From positions 1 through 64,000 of the forward strand of contig CALCEL010000027.1 of assembly GCA_937900485.1 (NCBI GenBank): a DNA stretch of 64,000 nucleotides, given 5' to 3'. The stretch comes from an uncultured Prevotellaceae bacterium. GTDB taxonomy: Bacteria; Bacteroidota; Bacteroidia; Bacteroidales; Bacteroidaceae. The notes beneath the pieces are model-generated. The model was not told the DNA's origin. It searched no databases and worked only from the letters and a program-made list of their open reading frames with translations. The translations under genes and the position numbers were made by a program. Below, one piece after another: positions 8,671 to 17,271 of this stretch. Position 1 is the first letter of the stretch; every line of letters begins with the position of its first letter.

Positions 8671-9090
8671 CAGTTTGTCGAAGATATTTATGTATATAAG
8701 GATGCCAAAGGTCTATACATCGAGAAATATGGCGAGCGGGCAAAGAATGCTGTTTTAGTCATCCATACCATTCCAGACAATGCTTTGTGATGCCTATGTG
8801 TCATTCGCCTATCAAAGAAAGGGTAACTATCAGAATATGGATGAGAACAAGGATATGGTTGCGCTAACCAAGACGTTTATGAATGGTAACCTCAGCGTGA
8901 AGATCGAGGATGACGACCTGTTCTGCGGAAGATGTGACGGTTTCTGCTCAACTTCCAGGGCATGACTATCGACAATTTCAACTCGTACGACAGCCGTTGC
9001 TGTTCTATAACCGTCAGGTATAAGTTCCATCAGTCAAAGTCGAAGTACAAGAGCCAGAGTACAGTTGACAGAGAGATTGACCGTTTATGA
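8671..9090 (+). pseudogene. Decayed TonB-dependent-receptor-like / outer-membrane beta-barrel gene fragment
   Basis: Three coherent protein fragments lie in different frames. 8671-8790 reads DIYVYKDAKG followed by EKYGERAKNAVLVIHT, resembling the end of a TonB plug domain (the VLKDASA..YGxRAxNGVIxIT pattern). From 8789 a second frame gives FAYQRKGNYQN then LTKTFMNGNLSVKIEDDDLF, like late barrel strands. 8938-9090 in a third frame gives NSYDSRCCSITVRYKF then SKYKS and a stop, like the C-terminal strand of this barrel family. Stops and frameshifts separate the pieces, and most of the barrel is missing, so the gene is dead. It abuts repeat copy A. Confidence 0.6.
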
Positions 9091-9333
9091 CGTTTTTTGT
9101 GTGGATGTCGACATGCTCAGCCAGTCATGTCATGATGAGTCTATCAACGCATATCTCCATTAGTGGATACTGACACCTTTGTGGTCTATACTGAGTCGTT
9201 AAACGACTACACCTATTATATACATGTTGCGTATGTATGGAAAAAGGCTGATAAAAACTATTAATCAAGAAGAGTTAGATAGAGGCGACGACGACAAGTA
9301 ATCAGGATAAAAATTCCAAAAATGATTATTTAT
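9091..9333 (+). other. Intergenic region with a possible second gene remnant
   Basis: Between the decayed barrel gene and the dxs promoter. A short open stretch at about 9172-9264 reads DTFVVYTESLNDYTYY then HVAYVWKKADKNY and a stop, which looks like a protein C-terminus without its start. No family is recognisable. Confidence 0.3.
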
Positions 9334-9364
9334 TTTGCATTCTCTTTATAAATATATAACTTTG
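9334..9364 (+). promoter_or_regulatory. Promoter of dxs
   Basis: TTTG at 9334-9337, 19 bp, then TAACTTTG at 9357-9364. Both elements match the Bacteroidetes consensus. The ATG at 9409 lies about 45 bp downstream. Confidence 0.8.
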
Positions 9365-9408
9365 CCGTTTAAAATGGGGTGGTTTCGGTCCATCATTATA
9401 TAGAAGAA

Positions 9409-11319
9409 ATGGCAGAGAATAACGAATATAAGTTTTTATCAAAAATAAACTATCCGGATGATTTGCGGCATTTGCCTGTCAGTGATTTGCCAGAGGTGTG
9501 TCAGGAATTAAGGAGAGACATTATTAAGGAATTATCTGTTAACCCTGGACATCTGGCATCCAGTCTGGGTGTTGTGGAGTTGACCGTGGCTCTTCATTAT
9601 GTCTTCAATACTCCTTACGACAGAATCGTGTGGGATGTCGGACATCAAGCTTATGGACATAAGATTCTCACGGGAAGAAGGGAACGGTTCGCCACCAATA
9701 GAAAGTTACACGGATTGAAACCTTTTCCGCATCCTGATGAGAGTGAGTACGACACGTTTTGTTGTGGACACGCCTCAAACTCCATATCTGCCGGATTAGG
9801 AATGGCTGTGGCAGCCAAGCTGAACAAGGAAAAACGAAAGGTGGTGGCTGTTATTGGTGATGGCTCCATGAGTGGCGGTCTTGCCTTTGAGGGCATCAAT
9901 AATGTCTCGTCCACTCCTAATGACATGCTTATCATCATCAATGACAATCATATGTCTATTGATAATAGTGTGGGTGGTATGAGGAAGTATTTGTTGCAGT
10001 TGACCACTAATGACACCTACAATAATCTGAGATATACTATATCCCGTAAGCTGACAGACTGGGGAGTGCTCAATGAGAGGAGAAGAAAAGGACTCATAAG
10101 ATTTAATAACAGCTTGAAGTCCGTGCTCACTCGTCAGCAGAATATCTTTGAGGGAATGGACATCAGGTACTTTGGTCCTATGGACGGACACGACGTGGAG
10201 GAACTAGTGCGTGTGCTGACCATAATCAAAGACATGAAAGGACCAAAGATTCTGCATATCAACACGAAGAAGGGTAAGGGGTATGCTCCTGCCGAGAAGA
10301 ATGCCACGGTATGGCACGCACCCGGCAAGTTCGACTTCGAGTCGGGTGAGCGTCTTTGCCCTAAGACTACGGAGGCTATTCCGCCTCGATTCCAAGATGT
10401 CTTTGGAGAGACACTGCTGGAGCTTGCCACCAAGAATGACAAGATAGTAGGTGTCACTCCCGCCATGCCGACTGGCTGTTCCATGAACATAATGATGAAA
10501 GCGATGCCGGGGCGTACCTTCGACGTGGGCATAGCAGAGGGACATGCCGTGACGTTCTCAGGTGGTATGGCTAAGGATGGACTGTTACCTTTCTGTAATA
10601 TCTACTCGTCATTCATGCAAAGGGCGTATGACAACCTCATACATGACGTGGCGTCGATGAGGCTGAATATGGTGTTATGCCTTGACAGGGCAGGACTGGT
10701 TGGCGAGGATGGACCTACGCATCATGGTGTGTTCGACCTGGCATATCTCCGTCCTATACCTGACATCACTGTGTCTTCTCCTTTGAATGAGATAGAACTC
10801 CGCAACCTTATGTATACAGCTCAGCTCCCGGATAAAGGCACGTTCGTCATACGTTATCCGAGAGGACGAGGGTCGGTCGTGGAGTGGAGAAAGGACTTTG
10901 AGGAGGTTGAAGTGGGAAAAGGACGTGTGCTGAGAGATGGAGACGACTTGGCGGTGTTGTCCTTTGGCCCTATAGGCACTGAGGTGTCAAAAGCCATAGA
11001 TATGTGTAACACTGACGGACGTTCGTTGTCCGTGGCTCATTATGATATGCGTTTTCTCAAACCTATTGATACAGAGATACTCCATGAGGTGGGAAGAAAA
11101 TTCAAACATGTCATCACCGTTGAGGATGGTGTGATCTGTGGTGGCTTGGGTGACGCCGTGTTGGAATTTATGTCGGATAACGGATATGACGTGTCCGTGC
11201 GTCGTGTCGGCGTACCTGACAAGTTTGTGGAGCACGGAACCGTCAAGGAGTTGTATGGAATAGTTGGCATGGATGCCGAGAGTCTCTCAAGACTGATGTC
11301 TGAGACATTGAGTAAATAA
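9409..11319 (+). CDS. dxs: 1-deoxy-D-xylulose-5-phosphate synthase
   Basis: 636 residues. It condenses pyruvate and glyceraldehyde-3-phosphate to DXP, the entry step of the MEP isoprenoid pathway, using thiamine diphosphate. The N-terminal region holds the DXS signature [16 protein letters not shown]. The ThDP motif runs from GDGSMSGG (about residue 150) to NDNHMSI (about 180). The transketolase-like pyrimidine domain carries [15 protein letters not shown]. An upstream in-frame GTG at 9379 would add ten residues, but the ATG at 9409 gives the typical N-terminus and is preferred. trkA follows 27 bp later and may be co-transcribed. Confidence 0.95.
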   Translation: MAENNEYKFLSKINYPDDLRHLPVSDLPEVCQELRRDIIKELSVNPGHLASSLGVVELTVALHYVFNTPYDRIVWDVGHQAYGHKILTGRRERFATNRKLHGLKPFPHPDESEYDTFCCGHASNSISAGLGMAVAAKLNKEKRKVVAVIGDGSMSGGLAFEGINNVSSTPNDMLIIINDNHMSIDNSVGGMRKYLLQLTTNDTYNNLRYTISRKLTDWGVLNERRRKGLIRFNNSLKSVLTRQQNIFEGMDIRYFGPMDGHDVEELVRVLTIIKDMKGPKILHINTKKGKGYAPAEKNATVWHAPGKFDFESGERLCPKTTEAIPPRFQDVFGETLLELATKNDKIVGVTPAMPTGCSMNIMMKAMPGRTFDVGIAEGHAVTFSGGMAKDGLLPFCNIYSSFMQRAYDNLIHDVASMRLNMVLCLDRAGLVGEDGPTHHGVFDLAYLRPIPDITVSSPLNEIELRNLMYTAQLPDKGTFVIRYPRGRGSVVEWRKDFEEVEVGKGRVLRDGDDLAVLSFGPIGTEVSKAIDMCNTDGRSLSVAHYDMRFLKPIDTEILHEVGRKFKHVITVEDGVICGGLGDAVLEFMSDNGYDVSVRRVGVPDKFVEHGTVKELYGIVGMDAESLSRLMSETLSK

Positions 11320-11346
11320 TCGCCGTTTCAGTAAATTAAGTATAAA

Positions 11347-12726
11347 GTGAAGATTATCATTGCGGGTGCAGGTGCCGTGGGCACACATTTGGCTCGTCTG
11401 TTGTCTAAGGATAACATGGACGTGACGCTGATGGACAGTGATGTTGACAAGCTCAGTAAACTCAATACTGAGCTTGATATCATGACTTTGCCCAAGTCAC
11501 CGACGTCGATAAAAGCGCTGAAAAGCGCTGATGTGGATGACGCAGACTTGTTTATTGCCGTGACACCACACGAAAGCGAGAATCTCACGTGTTGTATGCT
11601 CGCCAAACAACTGGGTGCCAAACGTACCGTGGCGCGAGTGGACAACTATGAGTATATGAAACCAGAGAACCTGACTCTTTTCCGTAACATGGGAATCGAG
11701 TCCCTGATTTATCCGGAGCTGCTCGCCGCACAGGATATAGCAAGTAGCTCCAAATACAGCTGGGTACGTCAGATGTGGGAGTTCAACAATGGTGACATGG
11801 TTCTGCTGAGTGTGATGATGCACGAGTCAAATCCCAGGTCTGACAATGAGATAGAGAACACGAATAATATTCTTGTCGGACACACACTGAAACAGATTGG
11901 TATAGTACATGGACACTTCTTTCATGTCGTCGCCATCAAACGTAATGGAGAGACCGTGGTGCCTTATGGTGATGAGAAGATATTGCCGAGAGACCTCGTT
12001 TTCTTCATGACTACGAAAGAAGGAATTAGTATCATCAAGAAATTATCGGGAAAAGAGGACTATCCGGATACGGAGCACACCGTTATTATCGGAGGCTCTA
12101 AGCTGGCTGTCAGAGCCGACTGGGCATTGCCCGACTCTTATTCGCTTAAGATTATAGAGCCTGATGTGGAACGTTGTCAGGAGCTGGGTGCCCTGACTAA
12201 AGACCGCACTCTCATCATCAATGGTGAGGGGTACGACATGGATTTGCTTAATGATGAGGGATTCAATCATCTCGAGGCGTTCTTCTCACTGACAGATAAT
12301 GATGAGCAGAATATATTGGCATGTGTGGCGGCAAGAAGGAAAGGCGTGCGTAAGACGATAGCTCAGGTCGAGAATATCGATTACTTTGACATGGCTGAGA
12401 ATCTTGATGTAGGTACTATAATAAATAAGAAGGTCATAGCCGCAAGTCACATATATAGGATGTTGCTTCAGGGTGATGTGGATAATGTGAAGATGCTTAC
12501 GGTGGCTGACGCTGATGTGGCGGAGTTTATCGTGAAGGAGAAGTCAAAGGTGACACAGTATCCTATTATGCAGCTCAGTCTGCCGAGAGGTGTGAACATA
12601 GGTGGTATGATACGTGACGGCAAGAGTATGCTGGTGTCTGGAACGACACAGTTGCAGGCTGGCGACAAGGTCGTGGTCTTCTGTATTGGTAATACTCTGA
12701 AGAAATTGGATAAGTGGTTCAGATGA
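11347..12726 (+). CDS. trkA: Trk potassium uptake regulatory subunit TrkA
   Basis: 459 residues, GTG start. It is the cytoplasmic NAD(H)-binding gating ring of the Trk/Ktr potassium channel. Two RCK modules are present. The first begins MKIIIAGAGAVGTHLA with the acidic end of strand 2 at MDSD; the second begins near residue 235 with HTVIIGGSKLAV. Each is followed by a TrkA-C domain. The gene precedes trkH by 125 bp, so channel and regulator are encoded together. An ATG does not occur in frame near the N-terminus, which supports the GTG. Confidence 0.93.
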   Translation: MKIIIAGAGAVGTHLARLLSKDNMDVTLMDSDVDKLSKLNTELDIMTLPKSPTSIKALKSADVDDADLFIAVTPHESENLTCCMLAKQLGAKRTVARVDNYEYMKPENLTLFRNMGIESLIYPELLAAQDIASSSKYSWVRQMWEFNNGDMVLLSVMMHESNPRSDNEIENTNNILVGHTLKQIGIVHGHFFHVVAIKRNGETVVPYGDEKILPRDLVFFMTTKEGISIIKKLSGKEDYPDTEHTVIIGGSKLAVRADWALPDSYSLKIIEPDVERCQELGALTKDRTLIINGEGYDMDLLNDEGFNHLEAFFSLTDNDEQNILACVAARRKGVRKTIAQVENIDYFDMAENLDVGTIINKKVIAASHIYRMLLQGDVDNVKMLTVADADVAEFIVKEKSKVTQYPIMQLSLPRGVNIGGMIRDGKSMLVSGTTQLQAGDKVVVFCIGNTLKKLDKWFR

Positions 12727-12851
12727 TATTTTCGTAGTTTATCCGGATACTGTCGTGCCGGTGTCTTGATGTGTTCTTTGAAGACCAGTGAAGTGCCTCG
12801 CGTGACTCTTGGCTATAATTGTGGTAAGTCATATTTTTATCGTAAAAGGAA

Positions 12852-14339
12852 ATGATTAATTGGCGTCTCATATCTAAGATAACAGGAATGCTTCTTTTCA
12901 TAGAAGCGGGTCTGATGGTCTTGTGTCAGATCGTGGCGTTCATCTATGATGAGGGGTTAAACTCTTTCGGACCGCCCATAGCCGCAGCTGTTGTGTTTGG
13001 CGTGTTATGCCTGATTTATGGATGTAAGGCAGGCTCAAACATGGGGCGTAAGGATGGTTATGTCGTGGTGTCAATAGTATGGGTCATCTTTACTATGATA
13101 GGTATGGTGCCGTTCTTGGTGTCTGGGACTTTGCCTGACATGGCGAGTGCTTTCTTCGAGACAATGTCAGGTTTCACGTCGACGGGTGCCACGGTCATCG
13201 ATAACATAAGTGAAGTCCCTCACAGTCTGTTGTTCTGGAGAAGTGTGACACAATGGATAGGAGGTATAGGAATCGTGTTCTTCACTATCGCCATATTGCC
13301 AGCCTTCGGAGTGGGTGAGGTAAAACTGTTCGCCTGCGAGTCGACAGGCCCGCTTCATGACAAGGTGCATCCGAGAATAAGTGTGGCGGCAAAGTGGATA
13401 GGCTCGATCTATCTCATGCTCACTTTGCTGTGCGTCGCCTCTCTGGTATTGTGTGGCATGGATGTGTTCGACGCTGTGAACTACTCCATGTGTACGACGG
13501 CAACAGGTGGATACGGCACTCACTCTGAGATGTTACATGAGGTGTTCGGTAACTCTGCGTCAATAGAGTATGTGCTGACCTTTTTCATGTTTGTGTCAGG
13601 AATTAATTACACACTGATATATTTAACGATTCTCAAAGGTAAGCTGAAGCACTTCTTTTGTGACGCTGAGGTTCGTTGCTACTACTCAATAGTATTGTCT
13701 GCCACGTTGATATGTACTATTTCACTTTGTATTAACAATAATTTCTCCGACATTGAGTTGTCATTCAGAGAATCAATATTTACCGTCGTCTCTCTACAGA
13801 CCACTACGGGACTCGCCACGTGCGACTATACTCTGTGGCCTGTACAGTTGATGCCGATTCTTTTGTTCGTGATGTTCGTCGGTGCCAGTTCGGGCAGCAC
13901 CAGCGGCGGATTTAAGTGTGCGAGAATATCTATTATTTATCGTGTGTTGAAGAATGAGTTTGTTCGTATACTGCACCCTCGTGCCGTGATACCGGTGAGG
14001 CTTAATAACACTATCGTGCCTCATTCTGTTGTTCAGACTCTTCTCGGATTTATCACGCTCTTCGTGTTGGGGCTTTTCGGAGGCGCTTTCCTTCTTGCTA
14101 TTTGTGGAGTGACTCCTAATCCGGAACATCCTCATTTCGACTATTATGAGGCTTTCGGACTTGCCTTGTCAAGCATAAGTAATGTGGGACCAGGAATGGG
14201 TTATTACGGTCCAGCTCACTCATGGATGATTCTCTCACCAGTGGCTAAGTGGATCTGTTCGTTCTTGATGCTTATCGGACGTCTGGAGATATTCCCGATA
14301 ATAATACTCTTCACCCCGTCTTTTTGGGAGAAAAACTGA
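12852..14339 (+). CDS. trkH: Trk potassium uptake channel subunit TrkH
   Basis: 495-residue inner-membrane protein with about ten hydrophobic segments forming the four MPM repeats of the superfamily. Selectivity-filter-like stretches are visible, for example TMSGFTSTGATV (about residues 103-114), CTTATGGYGTHS, SLQTTTGLATCDY and SSISNVGPGMGYYG. The start follows AAAGGA at a good distance. It forms the ion pathway gated by TrkA just upstream. Confidence 0.93.
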   Translation: MINWRLISKITGMLLFIEAGLMVLCQIVAFIYDEGLNSFGPPIAAAVVFGVLCLIYGCKAGSNMGRKDGYVVVSIVWVIFTMIGMVPFLVSGTLPDMASAFFETMSGFTSTGATVIDNISEVPHSLLFWRSVTQWIGGIGIVFFTIAILPAFGVGEVKLFACESTGPLHDKVHPRISVAAKWIGSIYLMLTLLCVASLVLCGMDVFDAVNYSMCTTATGGYGTHSEMLHEVFGNSASIEYVLTFFMFVSGINYTLIYLTILKGKLKHFFCDAEVRCYYSIVLSATLICTISLCINNNFSDIELSFRESIFTVVSLQTTTGLATCDYTLWPVQLMPILLFVMFVGASSGSTSGGFKCARISIIYRVLKNEFVRILHPRAVIPVRLNNTIVPHSVVQTLLGFITLFVLGLFGGAFLLAICGVTPNPEHPHFDYYEAFGLALSSISNVGPGMGYYGPAHSWMILSPVAKWICSFLMLIGRLEIFPIIILFTPSFWEKN

Positions 14340-14363
14340 TTTTATTAATACAAACAATTATAT

Positions 14364-15527
14364 ATGAGTCTTTTTTCGATTTGCCGCAGAGGTGCTTTGC
14401 TTCTGATTTTGCTACAAGTGATGTTCGCAACCTATCTTCATGCTTTCACTAACGGAAAGTTATGGATGGATAATTCTGGTAAACATATCAACGCACATGG
14501 TGGTAATGTCATCAAGTATAACGGGAAATACTACTGGTATGGTGAGAATCGTCCTTATGTAGGATTCACCACGACCGTCGGCGTCAGTGTGTATTCCAGT
14601 GACGACCTCAAGACGTGGACCAATGAGGGAGTGGCTTTGTCTATCAGCAATGAGGAGGGCAGCGATATTGAGGCAGGATGTATAATGGAGCGTCCGAAGG
14701 TCATATATAATAAGAAGACGAATAAGTTCGTCATGCTTTTTCACCTTGAACTTAAAGGTCGTGGATACGAGGCTGCTCGTGTGGCCTTTGCGGAGAGTGA
14801 CACCCCTACGGGACCTTTCCGTTTTATCCGTTCTACTCGTATTAACGCCGGTATATGGCCTTTCGATATGAAAAAGGCGGACAGAAAGGCTGCCATGGCT
14901 ACTGACGCAGGAAAATGGAAAGACTGGTGGACTCCAGAGTGGAGAAAAGAGACGGAGAAGGGAATGTATCTGTGGAGAGATTTCGAAGGGGGGCAGATGA
15001 GTAGGGACATGACGGTCTATGTCGATGAGAAAGGCAAGGCTTACCACATCACCTCATCTCAGGAGAATCTCACACTTCTTGTTAGTGAGCTGACGGATGA
15101 CTATCTTGACTTCACGGGTAAGTATAACATGATTGCGCCAGGTGGACAGAATGAGGCTCCGACAATCATGAGGCATGACGGTAAATACTGGCTTATATGT
15201 TCTGGATGTACCGGATGGGCTCCTAATGAGGCGAGAATGTTCGTGAGCGATAAGATCTGGGGACCATGGAAACAGGTGAAGTCGCCGTTCAAGGGAGCTA
15301 ACGCTACGTATAAGGATTTCCCTGCGTCTAAGACCTTCGGAGGACAAGGCACGTATATTCTTTCTGTTCCTGAAACCGATGATAAGGGAAAGACTGTGAC
15401 TAAGTATATCTTTATGGCTGATATATGGAATCCGGAGCATTTGAGTGAGTCGTTACACATATGGCTTCCTATCAACTTTGACAGTGAGGCTACTCCAGAG
15501 ATTATGTGGACGGACAAGGTGCTTTGA
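14364..15527 (+). CDS. Glycoside hydrolase family 43 protein (exo-beta-1,3-galactanase-like)
   Basis: 387 residues with an N-terminal signal peptide (hydrophobic stretch ending at TYLHAF, about residue 28). The five-bladed propeller fold of GH43 is indicated by INAHGGNVIKYNGKYYWYGE near the N-terminus, WTNEGVAL, MERPKVIYNKKTNKFVML and the late EAPTIMRHDGKYWLICSG. In the related subfamily the conserved INAHGG opening goes with enzymes acting on arabinogalactan beta-1,3-galactan, so I suggest that activity with moderate confidence. It lies 24 bp after trkH but has no functional link to it. Probable periplasmic or surface location. Confidence 0.75.
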   Translation: MSLFSICRRGALLLILLQVMFATYLHAFTNGKLWMDNSGKHINAHGGNVIKYNGKYYWYGENRPYVGFTTTVGVSVYSSDDLKTWTNEGVALSISNEEGSDIEAGCIMERPKVIYNKKTNKFVMLFHLELKGRGYEAARVAFAESDTPTGPFRFIRSTRINAGIWPFDMKKADRKAAMATDAGKWKDWWTPEWRKETEKGMYLWRDFEGGQMSRDMTVYVDEKGKAYHITSSQENLTLLVSELTDDYLDFTGKYNMIAPGGQNEAPTIMRHDGKYWLICSGCTGWAPNEARMFVSDKIWGPWKQVKSPFKGANATYKDFPASKTFGGQGTYILSVPETDDKGKTVTKYIFMADIWNPEHLSESLHIWLPINFDSEATPEIMWTDKVL

Positions 15528-15597
15528 GCCTTTCTTTCCAATGTGACCATGTCGGATGATTTATTCAAGTAATGTAAGCTTGTCAAATATGAATAAT

Positions 15598-16821
15598 ATG
15601 ATAAAAGTAAGTGCGCCGCAGCGTGTTAAAGGAGAGGTGAGACTGCCATCGTCAAAAAGTATCTGTAATCGCGCTTTGATTATTAACTCGTTGGCTGGTA
15701 ATGATGAGATGCCGCAGAATCTGTCGGACTGTGATGACACACGTGTGATGGTTGATTGGCTTACACGCAGACCTGATGTTATAGACATAGGAGCGGCTGG
15801 TACTGCTATGCGTTTCTCCACGGCTCTGTTGGCAGTCACAAAGGGCACATATGTCATTACGGGAACGGAGAGAATGAAGAACAGACCTGTTTCCGTGCTT
15901 GTTGACGCATTGAGGCAGCTGGGCGCTGATGTCAAGTATGTGGAGAAAGAAGGCTATCCTCCTTTAAGTGTCACAGGCAATGAGAAACTGCCAGGTGGCG
16001 ACATTGAACTGTCAGGCAGTGTCAGCTCACAGTATGTGTCTGCTTTGCTTATGATAGCGCCGGTGATGAGTAACGGACTGCGACTGGTGCTTCAAGGTAA
16101 TGTGGTGAGTAGACCATATATCGACATGACCATCTCGTTGATGTCTGAGTTTGGCGCCGAAGTGAAATGGGAAACATCAAACTCCATCGTGGTTAGACCT
16201 GTGACATACAAAAAACGTCAGTATTATGTGGAGAGTGACTGGAGCGCTGCCAGTTATTGGTACGAGATGACAGCATTGACAAAAGACCCTGATGTGGAGA
16301 TAACACTACCAGGATTACATAAGAAAAGCATGCAGGGTGACTCTAAGGTAGCTGACCTTTTCGGACAGCTTGGAGTGGAGACGTCTTACTCTGACGCAGG
16401 CGTGACGTTAAGAAAATGTGTGAGAAGAACAGACAAACTTGAGTACGATTTTGTTGAAATACCCGATCTTGCTCAGACGTTCGTAGTTACATGTTGTATG
16501 TTAGGTATACCATTTCACTTCACTGGTTTGCAGAGTCTGAAGATAAAGGAGACAGATCGTATAGAGGCTTTGAAGTGTGAGTTGAGGAAGCTTGGCTACT
16601 TAATTCAGGACAGTAACGACTCTGAGCTTTCATGGAATGGCGAGAAGTGTGACGTCCAGGCGGCACCTGCGATTGACACGTATGAGGATCATCGTATGGC
16701 TATGGCCTTTGCTCCTTGTGCACTCTGTCTTGGTGAGATAAATATTAATAATCCACAAGTTGTGTCCAAATCTTATCCTGGCTATTGGGATGATTTGAAA
16801 TCAGTTGGTTTTGCGTTATGA
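15598..16821 (+). CDS. aroA: 3-phosphoshikimate 1-carboxyvinyltransferase (EPSP synthase)
   Basis: 407 residues from the chosen ATG. It joins shikimate-3-phosphate and phosphoenolpyruvate in the shikimate pathway. The substrate-binding LPSSKSICNRALI is near residue 16, GTAMRFSTA near 65, and the C-terminal KETDRIEAL and DTYEDHRMAMAF motifs are intact. In-frame ATGs at 15556 and 15589 are possible starts; 15598 places the first strand (IKVSAP) directly at the N-terminus as in relatives. The next gene begins inside the aroA stop codon (ATGA overlap), so the two are translationally coupled. aroQ of the same pathway lies 30 kb away. Confidence 0.93.
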   Translation: MIKVSAPQRVKGEVRLPSSKSICNRALIINSLAGNDEMPQNLSDCDDTRVMVDWLTRRPDVIDIGAAGTAMRFSTALLAVTKGTYVITGTERMKNRPVSVLVDALRQLGADVKYVEKEGYPPLSVTGNEKLPGGDIELSGSVSSQYVSALLMIAPVMSNGLRLVLQGNVVSRPYIDMTISLMSEFGAEVKWETSNSIVVRPVTYKKRQYYVESDWSAASYWYEMTALTKDPDVEITLPGLHKKSMQGDSKVADLFGQLGVETSYSDAGVTLRKCVRRTDKLEYDFVEIPDLAQTFVVTCCMLGIPFHFTGLQSLKIKETDRIEALKCELRKLGYLIQDSNDSELSWNGEKCDVQAAPAIDTYEDHRMAMAFAPCALCLGEININNPQVVSKSYPGYWDDLKSVGFAL

Positions 16822-17237
16822 CGATTCTTGTATTATCAATAGTGGTTCTTGGTTTGGTGGCTTTCCTCGCCGGATGGCAGAGAGAGAGAAAGTTGAAGAA
16901 GATGTTGGAGAATGGTGAGATATCTGAGCTGCCGAGTATAAAGCAAGTGGAGGATATGGAGTGTTGCGGTCAGCATGAGACATGTGAGAAGGAGAGTCTG
17001 CTTGCCGCTGTGAGCAAGGACATTGTTTATTATAATGATGAGGAGCTGGACAGGTTCAGGGGGACGCCTCCGTCAATGTATCAGGAGAAGGACGTGGACG
17101 AGTTCCGTGATGTCTTATATACGATGAAAGAAGATGAGGTGGCAGGTTGGGTCAGGAGTCTTCAGCTCAGAGCCGTGGAATTGCCTGATGAGTTGAGAGA
17201 TGAGGTGTTCATGATTGTCGGAGAACGTCGTTCGTGA
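16818..17237 (+). CDS. Small membrane-anchored protein of unknown function
   Basis: 139 residues with one N-terminal membrane segment (TILVLSIVVLGLVAFLAG, residues 2-19), a basic stretch (RERKLKK), then a soluble, acidic C-terminal domain predicted to face the cytoplasm. A CCGQHETC cluster near residue 50 could bind metal or form disulfides, but nothing proves it. It resembles conserved Bacteroidales proteins often found next to aroA; I do not know a function. It overlaps aroA by four bases and precedes sprE/porW by about 35 bp. Confidence 0.8.
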   Translation: MTILVLSIVVLGLVAFLAGWQRERKLKKMLENGEISELPSIKQVEDMECCGQHETCEKESLLAAVSKDIVYYNDEELDRFRGTPPSMYQEKDVDEFRDVLYTMKEDEVAGWVRSLQLRAVELPDELRDEVFMIVGERRS

Positions 17238-17271
17238 ATAATAATTATTTGTTTCTTGCGTTATTCATTGT

